A stretch of DNA of 64,000 bases. It comes from Mesorhizobium sp. (GTDB taxonomy: Bacteria; Pseudomonadota; Alphaproteobacteria; Rhizobiales; Rhizobiaceae). The position numbers were made by a program, and so were the translations under genes. The notes beneath the pieces are model-generated. The model was not told the DNA's origin and searched no databases. It was given only the letters and a program-made list of their open reading frames with translations. How positions within the stretch are numbered: the stretch's first letter is position 1; the number at the start of each line of letters is the position of its first letter. Below, piece by piece: positions 55,605 to 64,000 of this stretch. The stretch spans positions 1 through 64,000 of the forward strand of contig JAHBYX010000008.1 in assembly GCA_019635735.1 (NCBI GenBank), given 5' to 3'.

Positions 55605-56759
55605 CTACCGTCCACCCTCGGGGTCACTCGCAAGCGCCGAAACCGGCACGATCTCTATGCCGCGCTTCTTCGCTTCCGCAACCCAGGAGGTGACGGTCTC
55701 CACCGTCAGGTCGAAGGCGGAGCCGATGCCGATGGCCGAGCCCTTTGCCCGCGCGGTCGCCTCGAGCTGGTCGAGCTTCTTCAAAATGTCACCGCGCTCG
55801 CGCACGCCATCAATCAGGGCGTCGGCCGCGGCGAACGGCACCCCGCTTGCGAGCGCGAGTTCGGACGCCACGCTGCGGGCACTGGTGCCATCGTCGAGAT
55901 ACATCAGTCCCCGCGTGCCGAGGTCCTGCATCACCGGCGCCATCGCCTCGCGCTCGGTGACGAAACGTCCGCCCATGTAGTTCATGATGCCGGTGTAGTT
56001 CGTCGTGCGCGACAGCGCCCAGTGGAGATCGTCGATGTTCTCTTCCGGAGCGGCGTCGACCGTCAAGGGATTGCGTCCCGGATCGACCGCAGGATAGTCG
56101 AACGGCTCCATCGGCACCTGCATGACGATCTCGTGGCCTTTCTGCCGCGCCGTCTGCATCCAGCGCGACAGGCTGTTGCCGGCCGAGGCAAAGCCCAGCG
56201 TCACCTCGGGCGGCAGCGCGTTGATCGCGGCCTGCGTGCCGGTCTGCGACAGGCCCATCCCGCCGATGACCAGCGCGACCTTCGCCCCCCGCGAGCCCGA
56301 CCAGGCTCCCGAATAGACGTCGAAGGGCCGCCGTCCGTCGGCGGCGCGGATCGGCAGCGGCCCTGTCGGACTGTCCTCGATCAGGTCGCGGTCGGGCAGA
56401 TGCGCTGTGCGCGGATTGCGCTCCAGCGCCGACGGATCGCGAATGACGATGGTCCCTCCGGGCGCGGCAGGTTCCGGTTGCACCTTGATGATCGCAGGAC
56501 CGTCCGTCTTCGGCTTCGGCGGCGGAACGACTTTGGTCGGCTGGCTCTCCACCGGGGCGACGGCGACCTGCGGCACCGATACCGTCTCGTGCGCTGGCAT
56601 CCTCAGCCCGCTGTCCTGCATCGCGATGAAGGTCGAGGCGGCCAAAGCGGCGGCGCCGAATGCGAGCGGCCCGAGCGGAAACCTGCCCGCACGCTGGCCG
56701 CGGCCGCCCGAACGGTTCGGCGCCGACTGGCCAAGCGGTTGCTCGATGCTGCTGTTCAG
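55605..56759 (-). CDS. Divergent polysaccharide deacetylase family protein with probable CTG start
   Basis: The protein belongs to the divergent polysaccharide-deacetylase group (Polysacc_deac_2/DUF610). It has one transmembrane helix (about 33-52, GPLAFGAAALAASTFI), a Pro-rich linker, and the deacetylase-like domain with VALVIGGMGLSQTG, ALPPEVTLGFAS, QVPMEPFDYP, MNYMGGRFVTE and YLDDGTSARS. No ATG, GTG or TTG precedes the transmembrane helix. A CTG at 56759 has GGAG 6 nt upstream and gives 384 residues starting NSSIEQPLGQS, a normal rhizobial N-terminus. Gene order envC-ctpA-deacetylase-rppH is typical. Confidence 0.82.
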   Translation of the reverse strand: MNSSIEQPLGQSAPNRSGGRGQRAGRFPLGPLAFGAAALAASTFIAMQDSGLRMPAHETVSVPQVAVAPVESQPTKVVPPPKPKTDGPAIIKVQPEPAAPGGTIVIRDPSALERNPRTAHLPDRDLIEDSPTGPLPIRAADGRRPFDVYSGAWSGSRGAKVALVIGGMGLSQTGTQAAINALPPEVTLGFASAGNSLSRWMQTARQKGHEIVMQVPMEPFDYPAVDPGRNPLTVDAAPEENIDDLHWALSRTTNYTGIMNYMGGRFVTEREAMAPVMQDLGTRGLMYLDDGTSARSVASELALASGVPFAAADALIDGVRERGDILKKLDQLEATARAKGSAIGIGSAFDLTVETVTSWVAEAKKRGIEIVPVSALASDPEGGR

Positions 56760-56856
56760 GGGAGGCTCCAGCGGCTGTCTCGAAGAAATGCCGAGAAACG
56801 CCGGCCTTACGCACGAAATGGGGCGGCCGGCGGAACCTGTCCGCCGGCCGCGCCGA

Positions 56857-58185
56857 TCACTGGTTCATGACCGACTTGGTCGGGTCGGCCGGGAAGGCCG
56901 CGTCAGTCTTCACGCCGCGGATCAGGTCGAACGCGTAGTTGAGCTGGATGTCGTCCTTCGGATCCGGGGGCACGTAGGCGGCCGAGCCCGACCCTTCCTC
57001 GCTCTCCTGGTTGCCCTTGATGTGACCCTTCAGGTCGGATTCGCCACGGGTGATGTCCTTGCCCTTGAGATCGTCCGGCAGCGGCTGCTCGACCTTGACG
57101 TCTGGCGTGATGCCCTTGCCCTGGATCGAGGCGCCCGACGGCGTGTAGTAGAGCGCGGTGGTGAGCTTCAGCGCACCGTTTTCCGGCAGCGGGATGACGC
57201 TCTGGACGGATCCCTTGCCGAAGGACTGGGTGCCCAGCACCGTGGCACGGCGGTGATCCTGCAATGCGCCGGCAACGATTTCCGAGGCCGAGGCCGAACC
57301 GCCGTTGACGAGAACGATCAGCGGCTTTCCGTCGATCAGGTCGCCGGGCCGGCTGTCGTAGCGCTCCGTCTTCTCGGGATCGCGGCCGCGCGTCGAGACG
57401 ATCTCGCCCTTGTCGAGGAAAGCGTCGGACACGCTGATCGCCTGGTCGAGCAGGCCGCCCGGGTTCAGGCGCAGGTCGAGCACGTAGCCCTTGACGCCCG
57501 CGGCCGGAGCCTTGTCGCGGATCGACTGGATAGCGGCCTGCAGATCGCCGAAGGTCTTCTCCGTGAAGGAGTTGATCTTGACGTAGCCGACATCGTTCTC
57601 GACACGGAAGCGCACGGCGCGCACCTTGATGGTTTCGCGGATGATGGTGATCTTGATCGGCTCCGGCGCGCCTTCGCGCAGGATCGTCAGGTCGATCGGC
57701 GTGTTGACCTGGCCGCGCATCTTGTCGACCGCTTCCTCGAGCGTGAGGCCACGGACTTCCTGGCCGTCGATCTGCGCGATCAGGTCGCCCGAGAGCACGC
57801 CGGCCCGGGCGGCTGGCGTATCCTCGATCGGCGAGATGACCTTGACCAGTTCGTTCTCCATCGTGACCTCGATGCCGAGGCCGCCGAACTCGCCACGGGT
57901 CTGGACGCGCATGTCCTTAGCGGCATCGGGATTGAGATAGGAGGAATGCGGATCGAGCGACGTGAGCATGCCGTTGATGGCGCTCTCCACCAGCTTCTTC
58001 TCTTCCGGCGGCGTCACATACTGTGCCCGAACACGCTCGAAAATGTCGCCGAAGATGGCCAGTTGGCGATAGGTTTCGGACGAGCCTGCGGCGTTCGCGC
58101 TCGAGCCCGGCGCACCATAGACCAGGCTCATGGCGGAGGCGCCCATGAGCGCACCCGCAAACAGAAGCGAGACCTTACGAATCAT
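56857..58185 (-). CDS. ctpA: Carboxyl-terminal processing protease (S41)
   Basis: Periplasmic or membrane-anchored serine protease of the CtpA/Prc family, 442 residues. After a signal peptide or anchor (about 1-25) come a PDZ domain (about 98-180, GIEVTMENELVKVISPI) and the S41 core: GYVLDLRLNPGGLL (233-246), the Ser region GGSASASEI (295-303) and the Lys motif SFGKGSVQ (321-328). It trims C-termini of envelope proteins and peptidoglycan hydrolases. It overlaps envC by 11 nt (58175-58185). Confidence 0.95.
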   Translation of the reverse strand: MIRKVSLLFAGALMGASAMSLVYGAPGSSANAAGSSETYRQLAIFGDIFERVRAQYVTPPEEKKLVESAINGMLTSLDPHSSYLNPDAAKDMRVQTRGEFGGLGIEVTMENELVKVISPIEDTPAARAGVLSGDLIAQIDGQEVRGLTLEEAVDKMRGQVNTPIDLTILREGAPEPIKITIIRETIKVRAVRFRVENDVGYVKINSFTEKTFGDLQAAIQSIRDKAPAAGVKGYVLDLRLNPGGLLDQAISVSDAFLDKGEIVSTRGRDPEKTERYDSRPGDLIDGKPLIVLVNGGSASASEIVAGALQDHRRATVLGTQSFGKGSVQSVIPLPENGALKLTTALYYTPSGASIQGKGITPDVKVEQPLPDDLKGKDITRGESDLKGHIKGNQESEEGSGSAAYVPPDPKDDIQLNYAFDLIRGVKTDAAFPADPTKSVMNQ

Positions 58186-59485
58186 TGCCTGCCCTTCCAG
58201 ATCTGCGAGCCTGCCACCACGGGGCCGGATCGACGGGTTTTTGGTCCTTGCGGAACTCTATATAGAGTTCCGGCTGCGCATTCACACTGCCTGTCGCGGA
58301 CGCACTTGCGATCCGCGTCTCTGCCATCGCGCCCACAGGCTCTCCCGCCAATACCGGCTGACCCTGCGAAACGCTGATTCTGCCCAGCCCCGCCAGGACG
58401 ACATGATAGCCGCCGCCGGCATCCAGGATCAAGAGTTGGCCATAGGAGCGGAATGGACCTGCATACAAAACCGTGGCGTCGGACGGCGCAGTGACGATTG
58501 CGCCCGATTGTGTCCTTACCGTGTCTCCGAAGGCCGTGACCCCGGCCTCGTCGACATGGCCGAACGCCCTGATCTTCCTGCCCGAGACCGGCAGCGCGAG
58601 TGTCCCGAGGAGCCTTGGGAACGGTGCAGATTCCACCAGCCGGTTGTGCTCGGGAACCGCGCGTTCCGCGGCACTTGCCTCGCGCCGGGCGCGTTCCTCC
58701 TCGGCAAGGCGGGCGGCTTCGGCGGCTTTGCGGGCAGCCTCGATGCCGGAGTCGAGCGAGGCGATCAGGTCCTTCAGATTGCCGGCCTTCGCCGCGAGAT
58801 CGGCCGCGCGCAACTGCTCGTCCTTCAACGTTTGCTCCGAACCCGCCTGAAGCTTCCGTTTCTCCTCAAGCAAAAGTGAAAGCTTCGTGCGCCCCTCCGC
58901 CTGTTCGGTGATGGTCGCGACCAGGCGCTTTCGCTCCGATGCAATAGTCTCGCCGAGTCGGGACAATTCCTTGAGATCGGCCAGAAGCACGACCGTCTGC
59001 TCGCGCAGTTCCGGAACGACGGCGCCGAGGAGGATCGAACTCCGGACCGACGACAGCGCATCCTCGGGGCGGACCAGGATGGCCGGCGGCGGGTTGAGTC
59101 CCATCCGCTGCAGCGCGCCCAGCACTTCGGCCAGCACCTCGCGACGCTCGGACAGCGAGTGGCGGATGGCCTCCTGCTGCGCCTTCAGCCCGTCGAGCCG
59201 CTCCTCCATCGCCTCGACGTCTTCCGACAGCTTCTTCTCGGTCTTCGCCGCCTGGATCAGCGCGGAGGTGATGGAGACGTTGTCCTTCCTCAATCTCGCG
59301 ATTTCGTCCGTCAGCGTCTTCTGCCGGGCGTCGGACAGGCTGAGCTCGCCGGTGATGCGTTCATATTCGCTGCGCGTCTGCGCCTGACGCGCTTCAAGTT
59401 CTGCCGAGGCCTCGGCGCGCGCCGCGACAGGCGCGGCAAGCGCGAGCATCAGGGCAAGGGCGGCAATGAGAATCGGGCGTTTCAC
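58175..59485 (-). CDS. EnvC-like murein hydrolase activator
   Basis: The 436-residue protein begins at a GTG (59485) with a signal peptide (about 1-24, ending VAARA), followed by a long coiled coil (about 30-265) and a C-terminal LytM (M23) domain (about 310-420). The zinc-ligand histidines of active LytM enzymes are not visible: segment YGQLLILDAGGGYHVVLAGL replaces them. Like E. coli EnvC it is therefore expected to activate amidases in division rather than cut peptidoglycan. Its stop overlaps the ctpA start. In an un-inverted order it would follow rlmH directly. Confidence 0.88.
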   Translation of the reverse strand: MKRPILIAALALMLALAAPVAARAEASAELEARQAQTRSEYERITGELSLSDARQKTLTDEIARLRKDNVSITSALIQAAKTEKKLSEDVEAMEERLDGLKAQQEAIRHSLSERREVLAEVLGALQRMGLNPPPAILVRPEDALSSVRSSILLGAVVPELREQTVVLLADLKELSRLGETIASERKRLVATITEQAEGRTKLSLLLEEKRKLQAGSEQTLKDEQLRAADLAAKAGNLKDLIASLDSGIEAARKAAEAARLAEEERARREASAAERAVPEHNRLVESAPFPRLLGTLALPVSGRKIRAFGHVDEAGVTAFGDTVRTQSGAIVTAPSDATVLYAGPFRSYGQLLILDAGGGYHVVLAGLGRISVSQGQPVLAGEPVGAMAETRIASASATGSVNAQPELYIEFRKDQKPVDPAPWWQARRSGRAGNDS

Positions 59486-59703
59486 ACTAAACTCGCACCG
59501 GCGAAGCAATGGGATCGGGAAAGCCTATCGCTGCGATCCTTAAGGAACCATCAACCATAGTCCCGGCCGCCGCAGCCGCGGCCGCAATGGATGGAATGCT
59601 CCCCGCCGCGCCTTGTCCATCGCTTTTTGCGCCTTGCACATCGCGCAAAAAACTGAATCAGGTATTTTCGCGCCGGGGGACGGCGAGGAAGGCAGGAATT
59701 CAG

Positions 59704-61416
59704 TTGGAGTTCGGACGGGGACAGGGGCCGGCCCTATGGGCTTACATGGCCCGCGCCTACTGGCGGCGCTTCGGGCGCAGGCTGGCCGCCGGGCCGGCCT
59801 ATCGCTGGCGTTTTTCAGGCCGCACGCCCGAGCGCATCCTCGTCGCGCCGCCGGACCTGCGCCTGCCCGACCCGCAGATCGCCGACGACATCTATCACGG
59901 CCGCTATCCGTTCGCCGGGCAGCTGATCGAGACCGGCGGCGCCTCTCCCTTCCAGGTGACCGGCGCCTCGCTCGAGTGGCAGCATGCCCTGCATGGCTTC
60001 CGCTGGCTGCGCCACATGCGCGAGGCCGGCACCGAACTCGCCTTTGCAAATGCGCGGGCGCTGGTCGCCGACTGGATCGCCATCCACGGCGGCCGCATCG
60101 CCGCGCCCGCCTGGGACCCGACCGTCACCGCCGTCCGTATCATCGCCTGGCTGCAGCATTCGACCGTCGTGCTCCAGGGCGCGGAATTTCCATTCTATCG
60201 CTCCTACCTCAAATCGCTCGCCGCGCAGGTGCGCTACCTGCGGTTTGCCGCGCGCGACATGGCCGATGGCGAGGACCTGCTGCGTGCCCGCATCGCGCTT
60301 ACCTTCGCCGCGCTGTCGCTGCCGGTGCCGGGTTCGGTCGTCCGCAACGCGACAAAGAACCTCGCAACGGAGCTCGACCGGCAGATATTACCGGACGGCG
60401 GCCACATCTCGCGCAATCCGATGGTGCTGCTGGAACTCCTGGCCGACCTCCTGCCGCTGCGCCAGACCTATGCCAACCAGGCCGAAGCCCCGCCGCCCGC
60501 CCTGATGGGGGCGATCGACCGCATGCTGCCGGCCTTGCGCTTCTTCCGTCACTCGGACGGCGGTCTCGCCCGCTTCAACGGCATGGGACCGACGATCGCA
60601 GACCGGCTGGCGGCGATCCTTCGTCACGACGACACCGCCGGCGCGCCGCTTCTGCACGCGCCTTACTCCGGCTATGAGCGGCTCTCGATGGGCGGAACGA
60701 CGGTGATCGCCGACACCGGCACGCCCCCGCCCTTCGATGTCTCCCATATGGCGCATGCCGGCTGCCTGTCGTTCGAGCTGTCCTCGGCGCGCCAGCAGTA
60801 CATCGTCAATTCCGGTATCGATCGCTTCGGCCCCGACGAATACCGTCCGCTCGCCCGCGCCACGGCGGCGCATTCGACCGCGACGCTCAACGACACCTCG
60901 TCGGCGCGCTTCAGCTTCTCTCCCAACGTCCACCGGCTGCTCGGCACGCCGCTCTACGGCGGTCCGGGCAAGGTGCCGTGCGAGCGGCGCGACACGTCCG
61001 ACACCCAGGGGTTCGTCGCCAGCCACGACGGCTACGTCGCGCGCTTCGGCATCTTTCACGAGCGCGAACTGGTGCTGTCGCGCAGCGGTTCCGTCCTCGA
61101 CGGCGTCGACCGTTTCTTCAGGCAGGGCGGCGCGCCCGTTCGCCCAGGCAAGGACGTCGTGACGATCCGCTTCCATATCCACCCGGACACGGAACTCTAC
61201 CGCGACTCGTCCGACCGCTTCGTGCTCGGTTCGGAGGGATCGGACTACTGGGTCTTCTCCTGCGACGACATCCTGCCGACGGTCGAGGAGTCCCTCTTCT
61301 TCGCAGGCATCGCCGGCCCACGCCGGTCGCGCCAGCTCGTCCTCACCTTCGCCCCGGCCGAGTTCGGCCTCGTCCGCTGGCGGTTCACCCGGACCCAGCT
61401 CGCGACGCGGACCTGA
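59704..61416 (+). CDS. Heparinase II/III family protein
   Basis: The protein has an alpha/alpha-toroid N-terminal part (about 30-300, WRFSGRTPERILVAPPDL, TAVRIIAWLQ) and the Hepar_II_III beta-sandwich (about 320-565, DVSHMAHAGCLSFELSS, VNSGIDRFG, TLNDTSSARF). The start is taken at the TTG 59704 with AGGA 6 nt upstream (570 residues); an ATG at 59746 is possible. No signal peptide. In related genomes it follows rsmB and precedes purH. It is probably a polysaccharide lyase of unknown target. Converges with the OmpA-like gene 6 nt apart. Confidence 0.85.
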   Translation: MEFGRGQGPALWAYMARAYWRRFGRRLAAGPAYRWRFSGRTPERILVAPPDLRLPDPQIADDIYHGRYPFAGQLIETGGASPFQVTGASLEWQHALHGFRWLRHMREAGTELAFANARALVADWIAIHGGRIAAPAWDPTVTAVRIIAWLQHSTVVLQGAEFPFYRSYLKSLAAQVRYLRFAARDMADGEDLLRARIALTFAALSLPVPGSVVRNATKNLATELDRQILPDGGHISRNPMVLLELLADLLPLRQTYANQAEAPPPALMGAIDRMLPALRFFRHSDGGLARFNGMGPTIADRLAAILRHDDTAGAPLLHAPYSGYERLSMGGTTVIADTGTPPPFDVSHMAHAGCLSFELSSARQQYIVNSGIDRFGPDEYRPLARATAAHSTATLNDTSSARFSFSPNVHRLLGTPLYGGPGKVPCERRDTSDTQGFVASHDGYVARFGIFHERELVLSRSGSVLDGVDRFFRQGGAPVRPGKDVVTIRFHIHPDTELYRDSSDRFVLGSEGSDYWVFSCDDILPTVEESLFFAGIAGPRRSRQLVLTFAPAEFGLVRWRFTRTQLATRT

Positions 61417-61422
61417 TGATCT

Positions 61423-62454
61423 CTAACGCTCGGTGAGCTTCAGTTCGATGCGACGGTTGCGGTCGCGGGCTTCCTGCGTGTCGGCCGCGTCGAGCGGCTG
61501 GAACTCGCCGAACCCGGCCGCGACCAGCCGGTTCGCCGGAACGCCGTTGGCGATCAGGTATTTGACGACCGAGGTCGCGCGGGCGCTCGACAGCTCCCAG
61601 TTGTCGCGAAACCGGCCGGTTCCGGAGAGTTGGATATTGTCGGTGTGTCCGTCGACGCGCAGCACCCAGTTGATCTCCGGCGGTATCTCGCGCTGCAGCT
61701 CGATGATCGCGTCCGCCAGCTTCTTCATCTCCGTCTGCCCGGCCGGGTTGATCACGTCGGAGCCCGACGGGAACAGCACCTCGGACTGGAAGACGAAGCG
61801 ATCGCCGACGATGCGGATGTTCTCGCGGTCGGACAGGATCTCGCGCAGGCGGCCGAAGAAATCGGACCGGTAGCGGTTGAGCTCCTGCACGCGCTGGGCC
61901 AGCGCCACGTTGAGGCGGCGGCCGAGATCGGCGATCTTGGTGTTGGACTCGCGATCGCGCTGCTCGGAAACCTCGAGCGCCGCCTCCAGCGCGCCGATCT
62001 GCTTGCGCAGCGCCGCGATCTGCTGGTTGAGCAGTTCGACCTGCGACAGCGCCCGCTGGCTCATCTGCTTTTCCGAATCGAGCTGGCTCGACAGTTCCCC
62101 GATCTTCTGATCGGCGGCCGCTCCGGCGCCGGCGCCACGATCGAGAAGCTGTTGCAGGCGGTCTCGCTCGGTTTCAGCACTCTCCAGGGACGCGCGCATT
62201 CCCTCCAGCGAGTCCTCGGCGTCCTGGACGTTCGATCGCTCCAGCGCCAGGAGCTGGGTCAGCTCGTTGATCTGGGAGTTGAGCCGGTCGAGCACCTCGT
62301 CCTTGCCGGTGATCTCGCGGCTGAGCAGGAACTGCGCCAGGACGAAGACCGAGAGCAGGAACATGATGGCCAGAAGCAGTGTCGACAGCGCGTCGACGAA
62401 GCCCGGCCAGTAGTCGATCGTCCGCCGCTCGCGACGGCCGCGCGCCAGGGCCAT
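61423..62454 (-). CDS. OmpA/MotB-like peptidoglycan-binding protein
   Basis: The 343-residue protein has a short N-terminus, one transmembrane helix at about 19-45 (FVDALSTLLLAIMFLLSVFVLA), a long coiled coil (about 55-190) and an OmpA-like peptidoglycan-binding domain (about 215-340, VLFPSGSDVINPAG, DGHTDNIQLSG, ELSSARATSVVKYLI). A conserved Asp in the transmembrane start (D21) is the kind used for proton or sodium coupling in MotB. It follows the MotA/ExbB-like gene by one nucleotide and almost certainly works with it. Confidence 0.86.
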   Translation of the reverse strand: MALARGRRERRTIDYWPGFVDALSTLLLAIMFLLSVFVLAQFLLSREITGKDEVLDRLNSQINELTQLLALERSNVQDAEDSLEGMRASLESAETERDRLQQLLDRGAGAGAAADQKIGELSSQLDSEKQMSQRALSQVELLNQQIAALRKQIGALEAALEVSEQRDRESNTKIADLGRRLNVALAQRVQELNRYRSDFFGRLREILSDRENIRIVGDRFVFQSEVLFPSGSDVINPAGQTEMKKLADAIIELQREIPPEINWVLRVDGHTDNIQLSGTGRFRDNWELSSARATSVVKYLIANGVPANRLVAAGFGEFQPLDAADTQEARDRNRRIELKLTER

Positions 62455-62455
62455 G

Positions 62456-63475
62456 TCAGTCGACCTTCTGCTTGTTCAGCGCCCGCGACAGTTGCTCCAG
62501 CGTTTCGCGCAGCCGCTTCTGCTCGTCGGACTGGGCTTCGACCCAGTCGCGCATCATCTGCTGCTCGTTGCGCATGTTCTTGACGAGGCCGGAGATGCCC
62601 TCCGCAAGGCTGGCCATCGCCGTGGCGACCCGCTGGTTGGATCCGCCGGATTCCTGGATCGTGCGAAGACGCTCGGAAAGGGCGCGGATCTCGTCGGAAG
62701 AGCCTGCCTTCGACGGATCGACCGCGAAGTCCGAGCCGAGGTCGGTCACGGTGGAGAGCCAGTTCTCGAGCTCGGTGTAGAAGCGGGTCTGCGCGCGGCC
62801 CGCCTGCAGGTCGAGGAAGCCGAGCACCAGCGACCCGGCCAGTCCGAACAGCGATGACGAGAACGCGGTGCCCATGCCCGCCAGCGGCGCGGCCAGGCCG
62901 GACTTCAAGGAGTTCAGCACGTCGTTGGCGTCGCCGGAGCCGGGATCCAGCGACTGGATCGTCTGCCCGATCGAGCCGATCGTGCCGAGCAGGCCCCAGA
63001 ACGTGCCCAGCAGCCCTAGGAACACCAAGAGCCCGATCAGGTAGCGCGAGATGTCGCGGCTCTCGTCGAGTCGCGTCGCGATCGATTCGAGGATCGAGCG
63101 CATCGAATTGGTGGAGAGCGCCATCGCCGACGAACGGCCGAGCAGCGCCTTCATCGGCGCGAGCAGTACCGGCTCGGTGGCTTCGCTGCCCATCCTGAAG
63201 GAGTTCACCCAGCGGACCTCGCGGAACAGGCGGCCGACCTGGATGAAGGCGAGCAGGATGCCGACGGCGAGGACGCCGAGGATCAGCCCGTTGAGCCCCG
63301 GATTGGTGGTGAAGGCAGACGAGATCTGCCGGTAGAGGATCGCCGCCACGAAGCCGGCGATCGCCAGGAACACCAGCATCGAGAGGAGAAAGACCTGGGG
63401 AGACGAAAGCTTCTGGGGATCGTATCCGGCTGCACTGCCCAATCCGTCAAACTCGGCAGATTTGAACAATGCCAT
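62456..63475 (-). CDS. MotA/TolQ/ExbB-like membrane protein
   Basis: The 339 residues have transmembrane helices at about 30-50, 62-82, 144-172 and 190-215; the latter two with GLLGTFWGLLGTIGSIG and GMGTAFSSSLFGLAGSLV match the MotA/TolQ/ExbB core. A coiled C-terminus (about 265-335) is cytosolic. The start ATG at 63475 has AGAGG 7 nt upstream. Paired with the OmpA-like protein it forms a proposed ion-driven stator. No flagellar, Tol or Ton genes are near, so its load is unknown. Confidence 0.84.
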   Translation of the reverse strand: MALFKSAEFDGLGSAAGYDPQKLSSPQVFLLSMLVFLAIAGFVAAILYRQISSAFTTNPGLNGLILGVLAVGILLAFIQVGRLFREVRWVNSFRMGSEATEPVLLAPMKALLGRSSAMALSTNSMRSILESIATRLDESRDISRYLIGLLVFLGLLGTFWGLLGTIGSIGQTIQSLDPGSGDANDVLNSLKSGLAAPLAGMGTAFSSSLFGLAGSLVLGFLDLQAGRAQTRFYTELENWLSTVTDLGSDFAVDPSKAGSSDEIRALSERLRTIQESGGSNQRVATAMASLAEGISGLVKNMRNEQQMMRDWVEAQSDEQKRLRETLEQLSRALNKQKVD

Positions 63476-63590
63476 CGCCACGCCTCTGCGTTTCCGTGAA
63501 CCCCATCATGTTCACGAATCTAACCGGAATTGTGACAAAATTGAAAGGCGCGTGACGGTCGACAGGCGCCGATAAGGGGATTTCCCGGTC

Positions 63591-64000
63591 TCAGACGCGC
63601 GCGATGACCATGAAATCCGTCATGGCGACCAGGTGCAGCGTCGCGCCGGTGACGACGAAGGCGTGCCACAGCGCGCTCTGGAAGCGCAGGTTGCGCCACA
63701 CGAAGAACACCACGCCGCAGGAATAGGCCGCCCCGCCGGCTGCAATCAGCCACATCGTCGAGGCCGGCAGGACCTCTGCGAGCGAGCGCACCATGATCGC
63801 ACCACTCCAGCCCATCGCGAGGTAGAAGACGATCGCGAGACCGTCGAAACGTCCAGGCAGGAAGAGCTTCACCGCCATGCCGACGACGGCGCCGCCCCAG
63901 ACTATTCCCATCATCGAACCGGCGACCAGCGGGTCGGCAACGGCGATGAGAAACGGCGTGTAGGTTCCGGCGATCAGCAGGTAGATCGCCGCGTGGTCGG
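63591..64000 (-). CDS. Hemolysin III family membrane protein, N-terminus outside the window
   Basis: The visible 136 codons read DHAAIYLLIAGTYTPFLIA and on through five transmembrane helices to VAMTDFMVIARV. HAAIYLLIAGTYTP is diagnostic of the YqfA/hemolysin III (PAQR-like) family, integral membrane proteins whose haemolytic activity is not general and whose function in proteobacteria is unclear. The conserved histidines HAFVVTGATLH near the end are present. The start lies beyond 64000, so no start codon or promoter can be given. Confidence 0.88.
   Translation of the reverse strand, partial: DHAAIYLLIAGTYTPFLIAVADPLVAGSMMGIVWGGAVVGMAVKLFLPGRFDGLAIVFYLAMGWSGAIMVRSLAEVLPASTMWLIAAGGAAYSCGVVFFVWRNLRFQSALWHAFVVTGATLHLVAMTDFMVIARV

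Noticed and set aside
61423..63475. Zorya-type anti-phage system suggested by the MotA-like and OmpA-like pair
   Set aside because: ZorC, ZorD or ZorE partners are missing and the neighbours are a heparinase and hemolysin III. The pair has the look of a general envelope stator.

Overview
The window is about 64 kb of GC-rich chromosome from an alphaproteobacterium of the order Hyphomicrobiales (Rhizobiales), most likely the Mesorhizobium/Phyllobacteriaceae side. The evidence is an L21 with a long C-terminal extension, cobaltochelatase cobS/cobT, a serC leader type known only from alphaproteobacteria, CtrA (TTAA-N7-TTAAC) and EcfG (GGAAC-N16-CGTT) sites, and the rplU-rpmA-GNAT-GNAT-obgE-proB-proA-nadD-rsfS-rlmH order. 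Almost all of it is housekeeping chromosome with short intergenic gaps and frequent ATGA/GTGA overlaps.

Layout. 1-3061 (minus): aroK-aroB-CorC-like protein and a cut membrane protein. 3220-7049 (plus): 49-aa membrane protein, xerD, accA, L,D-transpeptidase lipoprotein, TusA-like protein. 7039-9306 (minus): D,D-carboxypeptidase and a CobW/ZNG-type GTPase. 9496-10662: M20 amidohydrolase. 10903-10979: tRNA-Arg(CCT), followed by an accessory-looking block to 15727 (kelch-like secreted protein, two exported tail-collar proteins, sulfotransferase, glycosyltransferase). 15758-19659: rluD, small membrane protein, VOC protein, rpmB, a queuosine-precursor transporter and an EcfG-controlled pair. 19407-25071 (minus): cobS-hicA-hicB-cobT, a phytase-like esterase and a propeller-like protein. 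25207-30310: DnaJ-domain protein, bolA, rpoH, an Ala/Pro-rich membrane protein, purA. 30487-36024: EamA exporter, ROK protein, a second HicA-type pair, serA and serC. 36234-38115: two CtrA-box outer-membrane barrels. 38314-42095: glmM and a diheme cytochrome/beta-helix pair. 42339-51139: the rplU to rlmH run. 51145-59485: a block that looks inverted (rsmB, htpX, DUF1674, transglutaminase, rppH, polysaccharide deacetylase, ctpA, envC). 59704-64000: heparinase-like protein, OmpA-like and MotA/ExbB-like pair, hemolysin III.

How the genes work together. Cell-envelope growth and remodelling is heavily represented (glmM, D,D-carboxypeptidase, L,D-transpeptidase, envC, ctpA, htpX, two barrels, OmpA/MotA pair). 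Translation and ribosome assembly (rplU, rpmA, rpmB, obgE, rsfS, rlmH, rsmB, rluD) and amino-acid synthesis (aroK/aroB, serC/serA, proB/proA) form further groups. The most interesting signals are regulatory or architectural: paired CtrA boxes on paralogous barrels, a perfect EcfG promoter, a preQ1-like pseudoknot before the queuosine transporter, two apparent CTG start codons, a 22-codon gene with a 12-nt perfect Shine-Dalgarno, a HicAB module inside the cobalt-chelatase operon, and the exported-collar block next to the tRNA. No CRISPR array, rRNA, insertion sequence or complete prophage was seen. No stretch longer than about 300 bases lacks a gene; the larger gaps (10663-10902, 14620-14827, 42096-42338, 5344-5484) hold the promoters listed or nothing I can identify.
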